Positions 8,423 to 17,447 of a stretch of 64,000 bases of DNA are shown here, one piece after another. This stretch comes from Candidatus Bathyarchaeota archaeon (lineage in GTDB: Archaea > Thermoproteota > Bathyarchaeia > Bathyarchaeales > DTEX01). The stretch's first letter is position 1; each line of letters opens with the position of its first letter. The position numbers and the translations under genes were made by a program. The stretch spans positions 124,001 through 188,000 of the forward strand of contig JAGTQE010000001.1 of assembly GCA_018396635.1 (NCBI GenBank). Reading direction: 5' to 3'. The notes under the pieces are model-generated. The model was not told the DNA's origin. It did not search any database and worked only from the letters and a program-made list of their open reading frames with translations.

Positions 8423-9585
8423 TCCCTTAAAGCCTTCTCGTATGTCTCAACGGTCTTTCTCGCCACAGCATCCCAACTATATACTTCTCGGATCTTCCTT
8501 TTAGCATTTTGCACAAGCCAAGACGCATAGCCTGGGTCGGAGAGTATCTTATTCACTCCATATGCTATTGAATCCGGGTTCTCCTTATAGGCGAGAAAAC
8601 CAGTTTTATCATGCTCAATTATCTCGGCCAATCCACCGGTATTGCTGGCCACTATCGGAACCCCGGCAGCCATTCCTTCCAGGGCAACTATGCCAAACGG
8701 CTCATATATGGATGGTATGACTAAAACATCTGAGCTTAATGTCAGCTCAATTAAATCTTGGTCTGATAGGAATCCCAGGAATAACACTTTATGCTGGCAT
8801 CCTATTGATGATGCTAGGTTCAGGAGATAGTCTTTAGACCAGCCATTTCCAACTATAACCACCCTGGCTTCAGGATGCTTCTCAATTATCTTAGGCGTAG
8901 CCATAATCAAGTACTCAACACCCTTCTGTGGAACTAACCTCCCAATGAAGAGAACTATCCTCTCAGAAGAATCTATACCGAAGCGCCTCTTAACATCATC
9001 ACGGTCAACTCTAATCTCATACTTTGAAGAGTCTATCGCATTCGGAATAACATCGATTTTCTCGTCTGGTAGGCGAAAATGCTCCCTAACCTCCTGCCTC
9101 ATAGAATTGCTTATAACAATTATTCTCTTCGACTCATATGTTAACCACCACTCCAACCCATCGATGAGGTAGGAGTCGGGATTATGAAGCCCGCGTGATC
9201 TGCCAACCTCAGTGCTATGTATTGTTGAGATTAACGGCGCACCCAAATAGTGCTTTGAAGATATGCTGGCTGGCGCCACAAGCCAATCATGCGCATGAAT
9301 CACCTCAAACTTCTCTTGCTTACTTAACATGGCAACCTTCTTCTCCATAAAATGGTTGAAGAGTAAAACCCATACAATGAAGTTTGGATGCCCTAACTCT
9401 ATTGCCGTCCTATACACCCTTACACCTTCATCCTCCTCATAGTATGGGGCTCCGGGAAAATCTAGAGTGATTAAATAAACTGTGTGCCCCATTTTCGCAA
9501 GCGCCCTCGCTAAACCTTGACAATGCCTCGATATCCCGCCAACTATTCTAGGCGGGTATTCCCAGCTTAACATGCATATATTCAT
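8419..9585 (-). CDS. GT4-family glycosyltransferase
   Basis: Nucleotide-sugar-dependent retaining glycosyltransferase of GT-B fold. The N-terminal domain starts MNICMLSWEYPPRIVGGISRH, the glycogen-synthase/GT4 type glycine loop, and HAHDWL follows. The C-terminal domain has FIGRLVPQKG and the E-x7-E donor-site motif EPFGIVALEG. I chose the ATG at 9585, preceded by AGTGATATTT; the frame is open 15 codons further upstream. It lies with a second GT4 gene, galT and GH57, suggesting a role in glucan, trehalose or surface polysaccharide synthesis. The acceptor is unknown. Confidence 0.88.
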   Translation of the reverse strand: MNICMLSWEYPPRIVGGISRHCQGLARALAKMGHTVYLITLDFPGAPYYEEDEGVRVYRTAIELGHPNFIVWVLLFNHFMEKKVAMLSKQEKFEVIHAHDWLVAPASISSKHYLGAPLISTIHSTEVGRSRGLHNPDSYLIDGLEWWLTYESKRIIVISNSMRQEVREHFRLPDEKIDVIPNAIDSSKYEIRVDRDDVKRRFGIDSSERIVLFIGRLVPQKGVEYLIMATPKIIEKHPEARVVIVGNGWSKDYLLNLASSIGCQHKVLFLGFLSDQDLIELTLSSDVLVIPSIYEPFGIVALEGMAAGVPIVASNTGGLAEIIEHDKTGFLAYKENPDSIAYGVNKILSDPGYASWLVQNAKRKIREVYSWDAVARKTVETYEKALRE

Positions 9586-9727
9586 AAATATCACTAGTAA
9601 GTGCCCTGTGATATTACAGCAAATCCACAATTATCAACCTTTCTATCAAGAATCCCATCTACTCGCAACATTATAATATTTAGGAGACATATTCAGCCAA
9701 ACAGACTCTTAAACCTGTTCCCTCCCC

Positions 9728-10975
9728 TTATGGAACAACCTCCTTATATATTCTGATTGTGTTCTCAGCAACTGTTCTCCATGTGAACATCTCCAGAACC
9801 CTCCTTCTGGCATTTGCGCCACACCTCTTCCTTAATTCCTCATCCTCAAGAAGGATCGTCACAAACTTAGCTATATCGCTTGGATCATATGGATTAATGT
9901 GGAAACCGCATTGGTTTGGACCTGAGGGAACAACCTGCTCCCTTAAGCCACTAACCCCTCTGGCCCCGACAACCACAGGCTTACCCATGCTCATCGCCTC
10001 AGTACACACTATGCCAAACGGCTCATACTTAGATGGAAAAACGCATACATCTGCCGCAGCATAAAACTTTATTCTCATATCTTCGGGAAGAAACTCATAT
10101 TTTAAAATGACTTTATCCCCAAGATTGAGTCTGGCAACTTCTTCTTTTAATAGCTCCTCTTGTTCTCCAACACCAACTACGACAAGCTTCGCTTTTGGAA
10201 CCCTACTTAAAATCTCAGGCATAGCAAGTATGAGTGTATCAGCTCCCTTAACCCAAGTCAACCTTCCTATAAATAATATCATGAACTCATCTTCAGCTAT
10301 GCCAAGACTCCTCCTTACCTGAAGTCTCTCCTCCATTGGAACATTTTCAGGCGCATATTTTTCTGCATCTATCCCATTATAAACAACGCGTATCTTCTTC
10401 TCGTCGTAACCCAAGCTTACAAGATGATCTCTCATAGCATAGCTAACAGTTATTATTCTCTCGGCAGCGTCGGCAGTGAGGCGCTCTAAACGCTTAATCG
10501 TGTCTGAGCCGTCACCGGTTCGCCCCTGCTCCGTGCTGTGCACATGAAATATGAGGGGTTTGCCTAATCCTCTGCTGGCTAATATGCCGCCTATTGAGCC
10601 GAGCCAATCATGCGAGACTATTAGATCAACTTTTCTCTTCTCCATCCTAACTAGATCATTCACTAGCTTGCTTGCCGATAGAATGTTGTAGAGGAAGATG
10701 TCTCCGAAGAACCTTTTGCCGCTCTCTGTCCAACGCTGTATCTCTTCAGGTATAAACATGGGCAGCAGTAGACTTATGTTCATGTTCTCAACTATTGGGC
10801 GGTGTACCTCAACGCCGCCATATATATCTCTTGTCGGAGCATCCTTAGTATGCATTGAAAAGACCGTTACATCATGCCCCATTTTAACAAGCTCTCTAGT
10901 TAAGTATTCAGCATATGTTCCGAGTCCGCCAACGATGTAGGGTGGGAATTCGTAGACGAAGAAGACTATCTCCAT
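9728..10975 (-). CDS. GT4-family glycosyltransferase (glycogen synthase-like)
   Basis: Second GT-B glycosyltransferase, paralogous to the neighbour downstream. N-terminal FEFPPYIVGGLGTYAEYL-type loop (here YEFPPYIVGGLGTY), SHDWLG, then FIGRLTWVKG and the donor-site motif EPFGIVCTEA. The ATG at 10975 is preceded by GGGAG at proper spacing; a TTG at 10990 is the longer alternative. Same strand as the other GT4 gene with about 140 bases between them. The pair with a GH57 enzyme across the intervening small genes resembles archaeal glycogen/glucan loci, but substrates are not determined by sequence. Confidence 0.88.
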   Translation of the reverse strand: MEIVFFVYEFPPYIVGGLGTYAEYLTRELVKMGHDVTVFSMHTKDAPTRDIYGGVEVHRPIVENMNISLLLPMFIPEEIQRWTESGKRFFGDIFLYNILSASKLVNDLVRMEKRKVDLIVSHDWLGSIGGILASRGLGKPLIFHVHSTEQGRTGDGSDTIKRLERLTADAAERIITVSYAMRDHLVSLGYDEKKIRVVYNGIDAEKYAPENVPMEERLQVRRSLGIAEDEFMILFIGRLTWVKGADTLILAMPEILSRVPKAKLVVVGVGEQEELLKEEVARLNLGDKVILKYEFLPEDMRIKFYAAADVCVFPSKYEPFGIVCTEAMSMGKPVVVGARGVSGLREQVVPSGPNQCGFHINPYDPSDIAKFVTILLEDEELRKRCGANARRRVLEMFTWRTVAENTIRIYKEVVP

Positions 10976-11093
10976 TCCGAGTTCTCCCAATTACAGAAAA
11001 TAACGTTCTCAATTTAACGTTTTCTCTATTATTTCGATAGAGAGAAAAGCTTATGGCTTCTTCTCAACTTAAGTATTTAAGGGGATTCATCAA

Positions 11094-11330
11094 TTGATAG
11101 CTTTCGTATTCATCAGGGTTGAGCTTGATCAAGTCTCTAAAGTTGCTTATCAGATAATGAAGATTGATGGTGTTGAAGAGGCGCATGAGGTTGCGGGCGA
11201 CATTGACATAATAGCGAAGGTTTCAGCGCGCAACATAGATGATCTAAGCAAAATAGTATTTAAGATTAGGGAGATTAGCGGAGTTCAGGGTACGGATACA
11301 AGAATTGTTCTAGCAAGCTATTTTAGGTGA
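11094..11330 (+). CDS. Stand-alone Lrp/AsnC ligand-binding (RAM) domain protein
   Basis: A 78-residue protein consisting only of the RAM (ACT-like) effector-binding and oligomerisation domain of Lrp/AsnC regulators. The characteristic pattern is VEEAHEVAGDIDIIAKV followed by SGVQGTDTRIVLA. There is no DNA-binding domain, so it may form mixed oligomers with full Lrp proteins or act as an amino-acid sensor. The TTG start follows AAGGGGAT. Its last four bases overlap the start of the next gene (GTGA), pointing to a two-gene operon. A second stand-alone RAM protein lies at 40.3 kb. Confidence 0.85.
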   Translation: MIAFVFIRVELDQVSKVAYQIMKIDGVEEAHEVAGDIDIIAKVSARNIDDLSKIVFKIREISGVQGTDTRIVLASYFR

Positions 11331-11674
11331 CAGCCTTGAGAAAGCCGATTTCAGATCGCATAAGAGAGATGCAGTTGGGTGGTTTATCGAGAGAAGAGAT
11401 TATCAAAAATCTTTACCTTGAAAAATACCCCATCTTTGAGATAACTGAGACTTTAAATATTTCCTCAAAAGAGCTCAGGGAAATTGAGGATAGACTTAAG
11501 CTCTCCCTGCTTAGGTGCCCCGCTGGCCACAGATTTCTTGAGGATCCGGCCTTACATGCCAACGATGCCCACTATTGTATCGAATGTAAAAGATGGTTTA
11601 ATGAAAGAACTCTTAAGGACGAGATATATCTTGAGATAAGTAGGCTTGAGGAGAAGGAAAAGAGATCAGGTTAG
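11327..11674 (+). CDS. HTH and zinc-ribbon protein, function unknown
   Basis: A 115-residue protein. The N-terminal half has a helix-turn-helix-like region (LSREEIIKNL ... IFEITETLNISSKELREIEDRL). The C-terminal half has a two-pair zinc-binding pattern, CPAGH then CIEC about 30 residues later. This looks like a small nucleic-acid-binding regulator. It overlaps the RAM-domain gene by four bases and converges on the GH57 gene 15 bases away. I do not recognise a named family. Confidence 0.7.
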   Translation: MTALRKPISDRIREMQLGGLSREEIIKNLYLEKYPIFEITETLNISSKELREIEDRLKLSLLRCPAGHRFLEDPALHANDAHYCIECKRWFNERTLKDEIYLEISRLEEKEKRSG

Positions 11675-11689
11675 TATAAAAAGGCTGTT

Positions 11690-13285
11690 TTATCTATCGT
11701 CTCCAGGTTTCTTCGAAAAACTTGCATATCCCTTTAATTCCCTTATTCTCTCCTCAAGCAAGGCCAATAGTGCAGCTCTAAGATCGTCCAAATTCTCCCA
11801 AGATCTTGGTAGGCTCGCTATTCTTGCGGCTAGCTCCGCATCACCTATTACATTAGCAATCCACCTTTCAAAATCCCCTCTCCTCATATGAAACTCTATT
11901 GATTTTATACTAACCACCTTAAGGGCTTCATAGAATTCTTCAAGGCTATTGGCCATCATGCCTGTGGGCGAAGCAAACGTGTAAAAGAATTTAAATCCCT
12001 TGTAGGTTGGAATCCTCCTAAGTAGCCGGGCATATGTGAATTCAGGTTTATTAATCTCCGCCTCACATCTAGCTTTAAAATCGAGCAACACGCCCATATA
12101 GATAATAAAGGCGTCTATCGGGTTCCCATAAGGGTTGAATGACTCATGAACTATGCTAGATTCGCCACCCCCAGTATACATATAGTAAAAATGATCGCTC
12201 GCCTGAAGATAACGCCATACCCTCAGGAGATCATTGTTATTTAACGCCTTCACTATTAAGCCAACCTCATTGAGCAAATTAAAGGCTAAGCGCTGCTGCT
12301 GGTTGCCCAACCATGCGCTGGTATCACGTTCAACATCGGCCCATGAAATAGTATTATCTGGTGGGACATCTATCACGCCGCATGGAGAATATTTTCTAAT
12401 GACCTCGGAGGGGGTTGACCAGCATAGATTCTCCCACTTATTAGCCTCTATTGGCAGCCATTTTAAGAATTCAAGTATGCCGCTCTCAGCCCAATAATGC
12501 TCGCCAAATGTCTCATAGTCCAAAAATAGTACTATTACTTGGCCAGGAGTATGCGCCAGCCATGCAGCATATTTATCCGCTGTTAGGGGCCATTGATCCC
12601 ATTGCGTTGAGGTAAACCTAAAGCCTATGTCGTCTGAAAGCCTATAGTTGCGCAGTAAAACATTTATAGATGAGCTGGCAGCCCTATAAACGAAGTTTGG
12701 AGACCTCCAACCTAGAATCCTGTCAGCGCCTTCCGTTACTATGGCCTTAAAACCAATGCTTTCAACTGTTCTGGCAATATCATTATTATATAAACACTCG
12801 GTATTCTCGAATGTGCTTGGCACGTAGTTAAACGCATCCTTTATGATCCGCCTATGCATCTCAATCTGCTCAGGAAACTCTGAGCGATCCAGGTCATTTA
12901 GGCTTGAAAGTGAATGATAGTATGTTTGGCCGAGAAGCTCTACGCATCCTGTCTCAACCATCTGCCTAAAAATCTCAAGGAGATCCGGATTCCACCTCTC
13001 ACATTGCTCGATGAAGATTCCTGATAGGCTGAATGCGACCTTAAAGGGTTTCTTCTCCCTCCGGAATCTATCTATCTGCTCTAGAATTATCCTGCTAGCT
13101 GGATAATAGCATCTCTCAGAGACACGTATGAAGATCTCTCTATTAATATTGTGGTCGAAGTATATTTCCTCAAGATTCTTAATGCTGATCTCACGGCGTG
13201 TTATAGCATCTAGGTTGAAGTTTCGGTTTAACCTTAGGGGTTGATGAACCTCAAATAGAAGGCATATGTCTGTCAAACCGATCAC
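11690..13285 (-). CDS. Glycoside hydrolase family 57 (alpha-amylase-like)
   Basis: Retaining alpha-glucan hydrolase or transferase. GH57 conserved regions appear in order: VHQPLR (residues 13-18), GQTYYHSL (about 119), the nucleophile region ENTECLYNND with Glu163, and FLDYETFGEH with acid/base Asp256. The 531-residue length and N-terminal HQPLR fit the archaeal alpha-amylase/MJ1611-type branch. No signal peptide, so it probably acts on intracellular glycogen-like glucan. Its neighbours are two GT4 glycosyltransferases and GalT. Branching or 4-alpha-glucanotransferase activity is an alternative. Confidence 0.9.
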   Translation of the reverse strand: MIGLTDICLLFEVHQPLRLNRNFNLDAITRREISIKNLEEIYFDHNINREIFIRVSERCYYPASRIILEQIDRFRREKKPFKVAFSLSGIFIEQCERWNPDLLEIFRQMVETGCVELLGQTYYHSLSSLNDLDRSEFPEQIEMHRRIIKDAFNYVPSTFENTECLYNNDIARTVESIGFKAIVTEGADRILGWRSPNFVYRAASSSINVLLRNYRLSDDIGFRFTSTQWDQWPLTADKYAAWLAHTPGQVIVLFLDYETFGEHYWAESGILEFLKWLPIEANKWENLCWSTPSEVIRKYSPCGVIDVPPDNTISWADVERDTSAWLGNQQQRLAFNLLNEVGLIVKALNNNDLLRVWRYLQASDHFYYMYTGGGESSIVHESFNPYGNPIDAFIIYMGVLLDFKARCEAEINKPEFTYARLLRRIPTYKGFKFFYTFASPTGMMANSLEEFYEALKVVSIKSIEFHMRRGDFERWIANVIGDAELAARIASLPRSWENLDDLRAALLALLEERIRELKGYASFSKKPGDDR

Positions 13286-13351
13286 TTCGTGGCGTTACAC
13301 TTTAGATTGAGCACCCTCAAAATTAAATTTTAATGCAAATTAAAAATTGTG

Positions 13352-13771
13352 ATGGTGCCAAAGATGATCATTAAGATGAGCAGAAGTCAAGTTGACGCCC
13401 TCCTTGAGGAGGCGAGAAGAGGCTATCCAATTGAAGTGTGCGGGGCTCTTTTCGGCCTTATAAGCGGGGATGAAGCATACATAGAGGAGGTTGTGCCACT
13501 TAAAAATGTGCTCAAGTCTGAGGTAATGTTCCAAATTAGCCCAGAAGAATTCCTTAGGGTTTTACTGGAGCATGAGAGAAAAGGTCTACGTCACATAGGC
13601 TTCTTTCATTCACATACGGGATGCATAAATCCATCTTCAATAGACCTAAAATACATGAGCTTATGGCCTGAGAGTATATGGGTGATTGTTTCGCATCATC
13701 CAGAGCCCAGGGTTGCAGCCTATCGAGCCATTAATGGTCGTCTTGAGGAAGTTAATGTGCACATAGAGTAG
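13352..13771 (+). CDS. JAMM/MPN+ domain metalloprotease
   Basis: About 139 residues, a single JAMM (MPN+) zinc isopeptidase-like domain. The conserved glutamate is in PIEVCGALFG, and the metal motif is HSHTGCINPSSID. Compared with the standard H-x-H-x7-S-x2-D motif, the loop is one residue shorter and the usual Pro after HSH is Thr, so activity is likely but not certain. Archaeal homologues cleave ubiquitin-like (SAMP) conjugates or act on sulfur-carrier proteins. Gene stands alone between GH57 and proB. Confidence 0.85.
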   Translation: MVPKMIIKMSRSQVDALLEEARRGYPIEVCGALFGLISGDEAYIEEVVPLKNVLKSEVMFQISPEEFLRVLLEHERKGLRHIGFFHSHTGCINPSSIDLKYMSLWPESIWVIVSHHPEPRVAAYRAINGRLEEVNVHIE

Positions 13772-13912
13772 GCGTTTTGCTCCTCATTTCATTAACTCTG
13801 CAATCTATGTGTAGACTTTACTCCAACGTTCAACTCCCCTCATAAGCGTCCTCCCTTTTGGGGAAAGAGATAAAAATCCGGTAAAATCTATTAAGAGAAA
13901 TTGTTGAGCATC

Positions 13913-15040
13913 ATGGGAAAGCTTGTTGTTGTCAAGGTTGGTACAAGCAGCGTAACTAAGAGTGACGGAAGCTTAGACCTCGATGCCATGAGAGCTCTCA
14001 CGGATCAGGTGGCTGAGGCAATTAGGAGGGGTTATCAGATAATTCTTGTAACCTCTGGAGCTATAGGCTCAGGAATAGCTGAGCTTGGGATAAAGCCGAA
14101 ACCGAATGACATAGTTTTTAAGCAGGCTTGCGCAGCGGTTGGCCAAGCGATTCTCATGGAACACTACCGCCAGCTCTTTAGGCGACATGGTTTAAAGGTT
14201 GCGCAGGTTCTCCTGACTAAAGAAGATTTAGCGAACAGGGTTTCCTACATCCATGTATGCAATGTCCTCGATAGGCTGCTCAGCCTAAACGTCGTCCCAA
14301 TAATAAATGAGAATGACGTCACGTCGGTTGATGAGATAATGCCAGTTATGAAGGGTTATAAGGTTAATTTCAGCGACAACGATATATTGTCGGTTTTAAT
14401 AGGTAATGCTGTCCAAGCAGATCTAATTGTAATTCTATCAGATGTCGATGGCCTTTATGATGCTAATCCCAGCAAGAAGAAGGATGCTAAGATAATCCCG
14501 GTGGTCGAAAAAATAACGCCTGAGCTTAAGATGGTGGCTGAGGGTAAAAGCACCCTTGGTAGAGGTGGAATGAAGACTAAACTTCAGGCCGCTGAAATAG
14601 CTATGCAAAGCGGCATACCACTTATAATAGCGAATAGCCGCAGAAAAAATGTGCTGATAGACATATTAGATGGGAAGAATGTGGGAACATACTTTAAGCC
14701 TCTAGGCGGCAGGATGCCGAGCATTAAGAGCTGGATAGCTTACGGAGCTGGGGCAAAGGGGCAGATTAAAGTTAATGAAGGGGCCAAGCAAGCTATCCTT
14801 AGGGGCGCAAGCCTACTCGCAGTTGGAATCGAAGATGTTTCAGGCCAATTTAAGATAGGTGATGTAGTCAGCATAGTTGGGCCAGATGAAAAGGAATTTG
14901 CGCGCGGCATAGTTAATTACTCCAGCGATGAGATAAACTTGATTAAGGGTTTAAAAACCTCACAAATAAAAAAAGTTTTAGGCTATATTAGAAGAAATGA
15001 AGTTATCGTTAGGAAGCTCATGTACGTGTTTGGTGAGTGA
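13913..15040 (+). CDS. proB: Glutamate 5-kinase
   Basis: First step of proline synthesis: ATP-dependent phosphorylation of glutamate. The amino-acid kinase domain starts GKLVVVKVGTSSVT, with VTSGAIGSG, INENDVTSVDE, DNDILSVLIG, SDVDGLYDANP and GRGGMKTKLQAAE. A C-terminal PUA domain (from about residue 280, SLLAVGIEDVSGQFKIGDVV) matches bacterial-type ProB. I chose the ATG at 13913; a TTG at 13901 would add four residues. proA follows six bases later. The pair looks bacterial in type, which is uncommon in archaea. Confidence 0.95.
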   Translation: MGKLVVVKVGTSSVTKSDGSLDLDAMRALTDQVAEAIRRGYQIILVTSGAIGSGIAELGIKPKPNDIVFKQACAAVGQAILMEHYRQLFRRHGLKVAQVLLTKEDLANRVSYIHVCNVLDRLLSLNVVPIINENDVTSVDEIMPVMKGYKVNFSDNDILSVLIGNAVQADLIVILSDVDGLYDANPSKKKDAKIIPVVEKITPELKMVAEGKSTLGRGGMKTKLQAAEIAMQSGIPLIIANSRRKNVLIDILDGKNVGTYFKPLGGRMPSIKSWIAYGAGAKGQIKVNEGAKQAILRGASLLAVGIEDVSGQFKIGDVVSIVGPDEKEFARGIVNYSSDEINLIKGLKTSQIKKVLGYIRRNEVIVRKLMYVFGE

Positions 15041-15045
15041 ATTAG

Positions 15046-16308
15046 ATGGGTGAAAGCATAGAGGATTTGGTTTTAAATATATGCAAGAAGGCTAAGGAAG
15101 CATCATACATCTTGGCTAGGCTTCCCACTGAGACAAAAAATAAGGCTCTATACAACATGGCGGACGCCTTAGAAGATCACGCTGAAGAGATTCTTGAGGC
15201 TAATAGGATAGATGTTGAGACTTCCAGGGCTAGGGGTGTTAAAGAGTCGCTGCTTGATAGGCTAATTCTGAATAAGTCGAGGATTTCAAAGATGGCACAG
15301 TGTTTAAGAGAGGTTGCCGAGTTGCCAGATCCAGTTGGCGAAATAGTGAAGACATGGGTTAGACCAAACGGTCTGATAATTGGTCAAATAAGAGTTCCCT
15401 TAGGCGTAGTGGCGGTAATCTATGAGTCACGGCCAGATGTAACCTCGGACGCAGCCGGCATATGCTTAAAGTCGGGTAATGCGGTTATATTGAGGGGTGG
15501 CTCCGACGCCATAAACTCAAATGTTGTTATAGGCAAGATTCTGAACGAGGCAGCTGTCAAGTCAGGCATTCCTGATGGCGCTATACAGGTTGTTCCCATA
15601 ACTGATAGAAGAGCCGCCATAGAGCTTATGAAGATGAGAGATTATGTTGATGTGCTCATACCTAGGGGTGGGGCTGAGCTCATTAGGGCCGTCATAGAGA
15701 ACGCTAAGGTTCCAGTTATCGAGACTGGGACAGGCAACTGTCACATATATGTTGAGAGCGACGCTGACCAAGAAATGGCCATAAAAATAATTATTAATGC
15801 TAAGTGTCAAAGGCCGGGAACATGTAATGCGGCTGAGAAGCTGCTAGTCCATAGGGATATTGCACCAGTCTTCCTGCCAAAGGTTATAAGCGCTCTTAGG
15901 GCTCATGGCGTTGAGGTTAGAGGGTGTGAGGAGACACTTAAAATAGTGCCTGACGTTAAGCCAGCAACCGAAGAAGACTGGTACACTGAGTACTTAGACC
16001 TAATAATCGGCGTTAAGGTTGTCAGTGGAATAGATGAAGCCATAGCGCATATAAACAAGTATGGAACAAAACACTCCGACGCCATTATAACCTCAGACTT
16101 CAATAAGGCACTTCACTTCATTAAGAACGTGGATTCGGCAGCCGTTTACTGGAACGCCTCGACCCGCTTTACCGATGGGAATCAATATGGGCTTGGGGCC
16201 GAGATAGGCATAAGTACCCAGAAACTCCATGCTCGTGGACCGATGAGCGTACAGCATTTAACCACAATCAAATACTTCATCCTTGGACGCGGACATGTAA
16301 GGGAATAA
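15046..16308 (+). CDS. proA: Glutamate-5-semialdehyde dehydrogenase (gamma-glutamyl phosphate reductase)
   Basis: NADPH-dependent reduction of gamma-glutamyl phosphate to glutamate semialdehyde, second step of proline synthesis. 420 residues, normal for ProA. Signatures include PLGVVAVIYESRPDVT, GNAVILRGGSDA, DVLIPRGGAELIR, the catalytic cysteine region QRPGTCNAAEKLLVH, and the C-terminal STRFTDGNQYGLGAEIGIST. Tightly coupled to proB (six-base gap). The final enzyme, ProC, is encoded at the right end of the window. Confidence 0.97.
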   Translation: MGESIEDLVLNICKKAKEASYILARLPTETKNKALYNMADALEDHAEEILEANRIDVETSRARGVKESLLDRLILNKSRISKMAQCLREVAELPDPVGEIVKTWVRPNGLIIGQIRVPLGVVAVIYESRPDVTSDAAGICLKSGNAVILRGGSDAINSNVVIGKILNEAAVKSGIPDGAIQVVPITDRRAAIELMKMRDYVDVLIPRGGAELIRAVIENAKVPVIETGTGNCHIYVESDADQEMAIKIIINAKCQRPGTCNAAEKLLVHRDIAPVFLPKVISALRAHGVEVRGCEETLKIVPDVKPATEEDWYTEYLDLIIGVKVVSGIDEAIAHINKYGTKHSDAIITSDFNKALHFIKNVDSAAVYWNASTRFTDGNQYGLGAEIGISTQKLHARGPMSVQHLTTIKYFILGRGHVRE

Positions 16309-16372
16309 TTGAGTTCAAGCAGCGGGCGTCAGCATCCAAATGATTTTTCTTCTCAGCTAGCTTTGTTGCTCC

Positions 16373-17362
16373 TTACGGCGCCTTAATATCCTTATATATT
16401 TGTGAGCAGCAGGTTTGCGAGAATCTAACTTCCAGACCTAAGCTCTTCGCTATCTCTATAGCCTCAGTGCTTGGGAAAGCTATTGCGTTAACGCCAGCCT
16501 CAACCGCCAGTTTATCTAGCATAAGCCTATAAGCCCTCTTAGGTCTCGCACATCCGAGCGCAATCGGTACATGAGGCATTAATAAGCGGGCCCTTGTAAT
16601 GACGCCTATCACAGCTTCGGGTGGCGGTGGGCTGACATGCTCCATTTTCGTCCCCTTAATTGGAAAGAACACTATTATGATTAGGGCTGACGGCTCATAT
16701 TTCGAGATCATTTCTATCGCCTTGAACTCACCCTTTATTACACCGTAATGTAGCCCGACAAGAACGTGTGGCGTGAAGGGGACTCCAGCCTCCTTTAAGG
16801 CTCTAAGTGTCTCAGCATACTCCTTGAGTGAAGCCTTTAGGTGGTATACTTCTCTAACGGTTTCCTCCGAACCTATTATATCGACTGATATGGCATCTAC
16901 GCCAGCCTCCTTAAGCCTCACAGCGGTCTCAAAATCTATTAACCCAGTATGAACCACAATTGTCAGTCCCAACCTCCTCTTAACCTCAAATATGGCATCT
17001 ATGAACCTCCATATGGGGACGGAGCCATTGGGTAGGCAGCCCCCGCTCACCAGGCAGCCGATTGCCCCATTTCTCTTCAAGCTAGAACAAACCTCTATTA
17101 GCCTGTCCGGCGTTGTTGCAGGTATCATCGTCTTAAGGAGCTTGCCACAACAATGATCGCAGTTCAGTGAACAGTATAGACCAGTAATCGATATTGATGG
17201 AAAAATGTTCGGAAACGACCTGAAATATTTGTTATTGTAATGAGTGAAGCCCGGCGCATAAAAGTATATTCTTCTTCCAAATGTCTGCCAGCTTATCTCT
17301 CTCGCCCTGCTTATCTCCCTTTGAAGATCCTCTTCTCCAGCTCTGATAAGCTGCCACCCCAA
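16373..17362 (-). CDS. Radical SAM protein, possible LipS-type lipoyl synthase component
   Basis: A 329-residue radical S-adenosylmethionine enzyme with the cluster motif CSLNCDHCC near residue 59 and a GG-type SAM-binding segment (SGGCLP). A TIM-barrel body follows. Near the C-terminus there are further cysteines (LGCARP and TCCSQIY) that could hold an auxiliary 4Fe-4S cluster. A second radical SAM gene with a C-terminal GCPGC motif lies at 22.2 kb. Sulfur-inserting pairs such as LipS1/LipS2 have this kind of layout, so I suggest that as a hypothesis. Start codon TTG. No lipoylated acceptor protein is in the window. Confidence 0.85.
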   Translation of the reverse strand: MGWQLIRAGEEDLQREISRAREISWQTFGRRIYFYAPGFTHYNNKYFRSFPNIFPSISITGLYCSLNCDHCCGKLLKTMIPATTPDRLIEVCSSLKRNGAIGCLVSGGCLPNGSVPIWRFIDAIFEVKRRLGLTIVVHTGLIDFETAVRLKEAGVDAISVDIIGSEETVREVYHLKASLKEYAETLRALKEAGVPFTPHVLVGLHYGVIKGEFKAIEMISKYEPSALIIIVFFPIKGTKMEHVSPPPPEAVIGVITRARLLMPHVPIALGCARPKRAYRLMLDKLAVEAGVNAIAFPSTEAIEIAKSLGLEVRFSQTCCSQIYKDIKAP

Positions 17363-17447
17363 AGATAATTCAGCCCCCTCAATATTAAAGAAATTGAGTT
17401 ATACTTTTATTTGTTATAATCATAATTGCTGAGGTGAGGTTAGAGTC

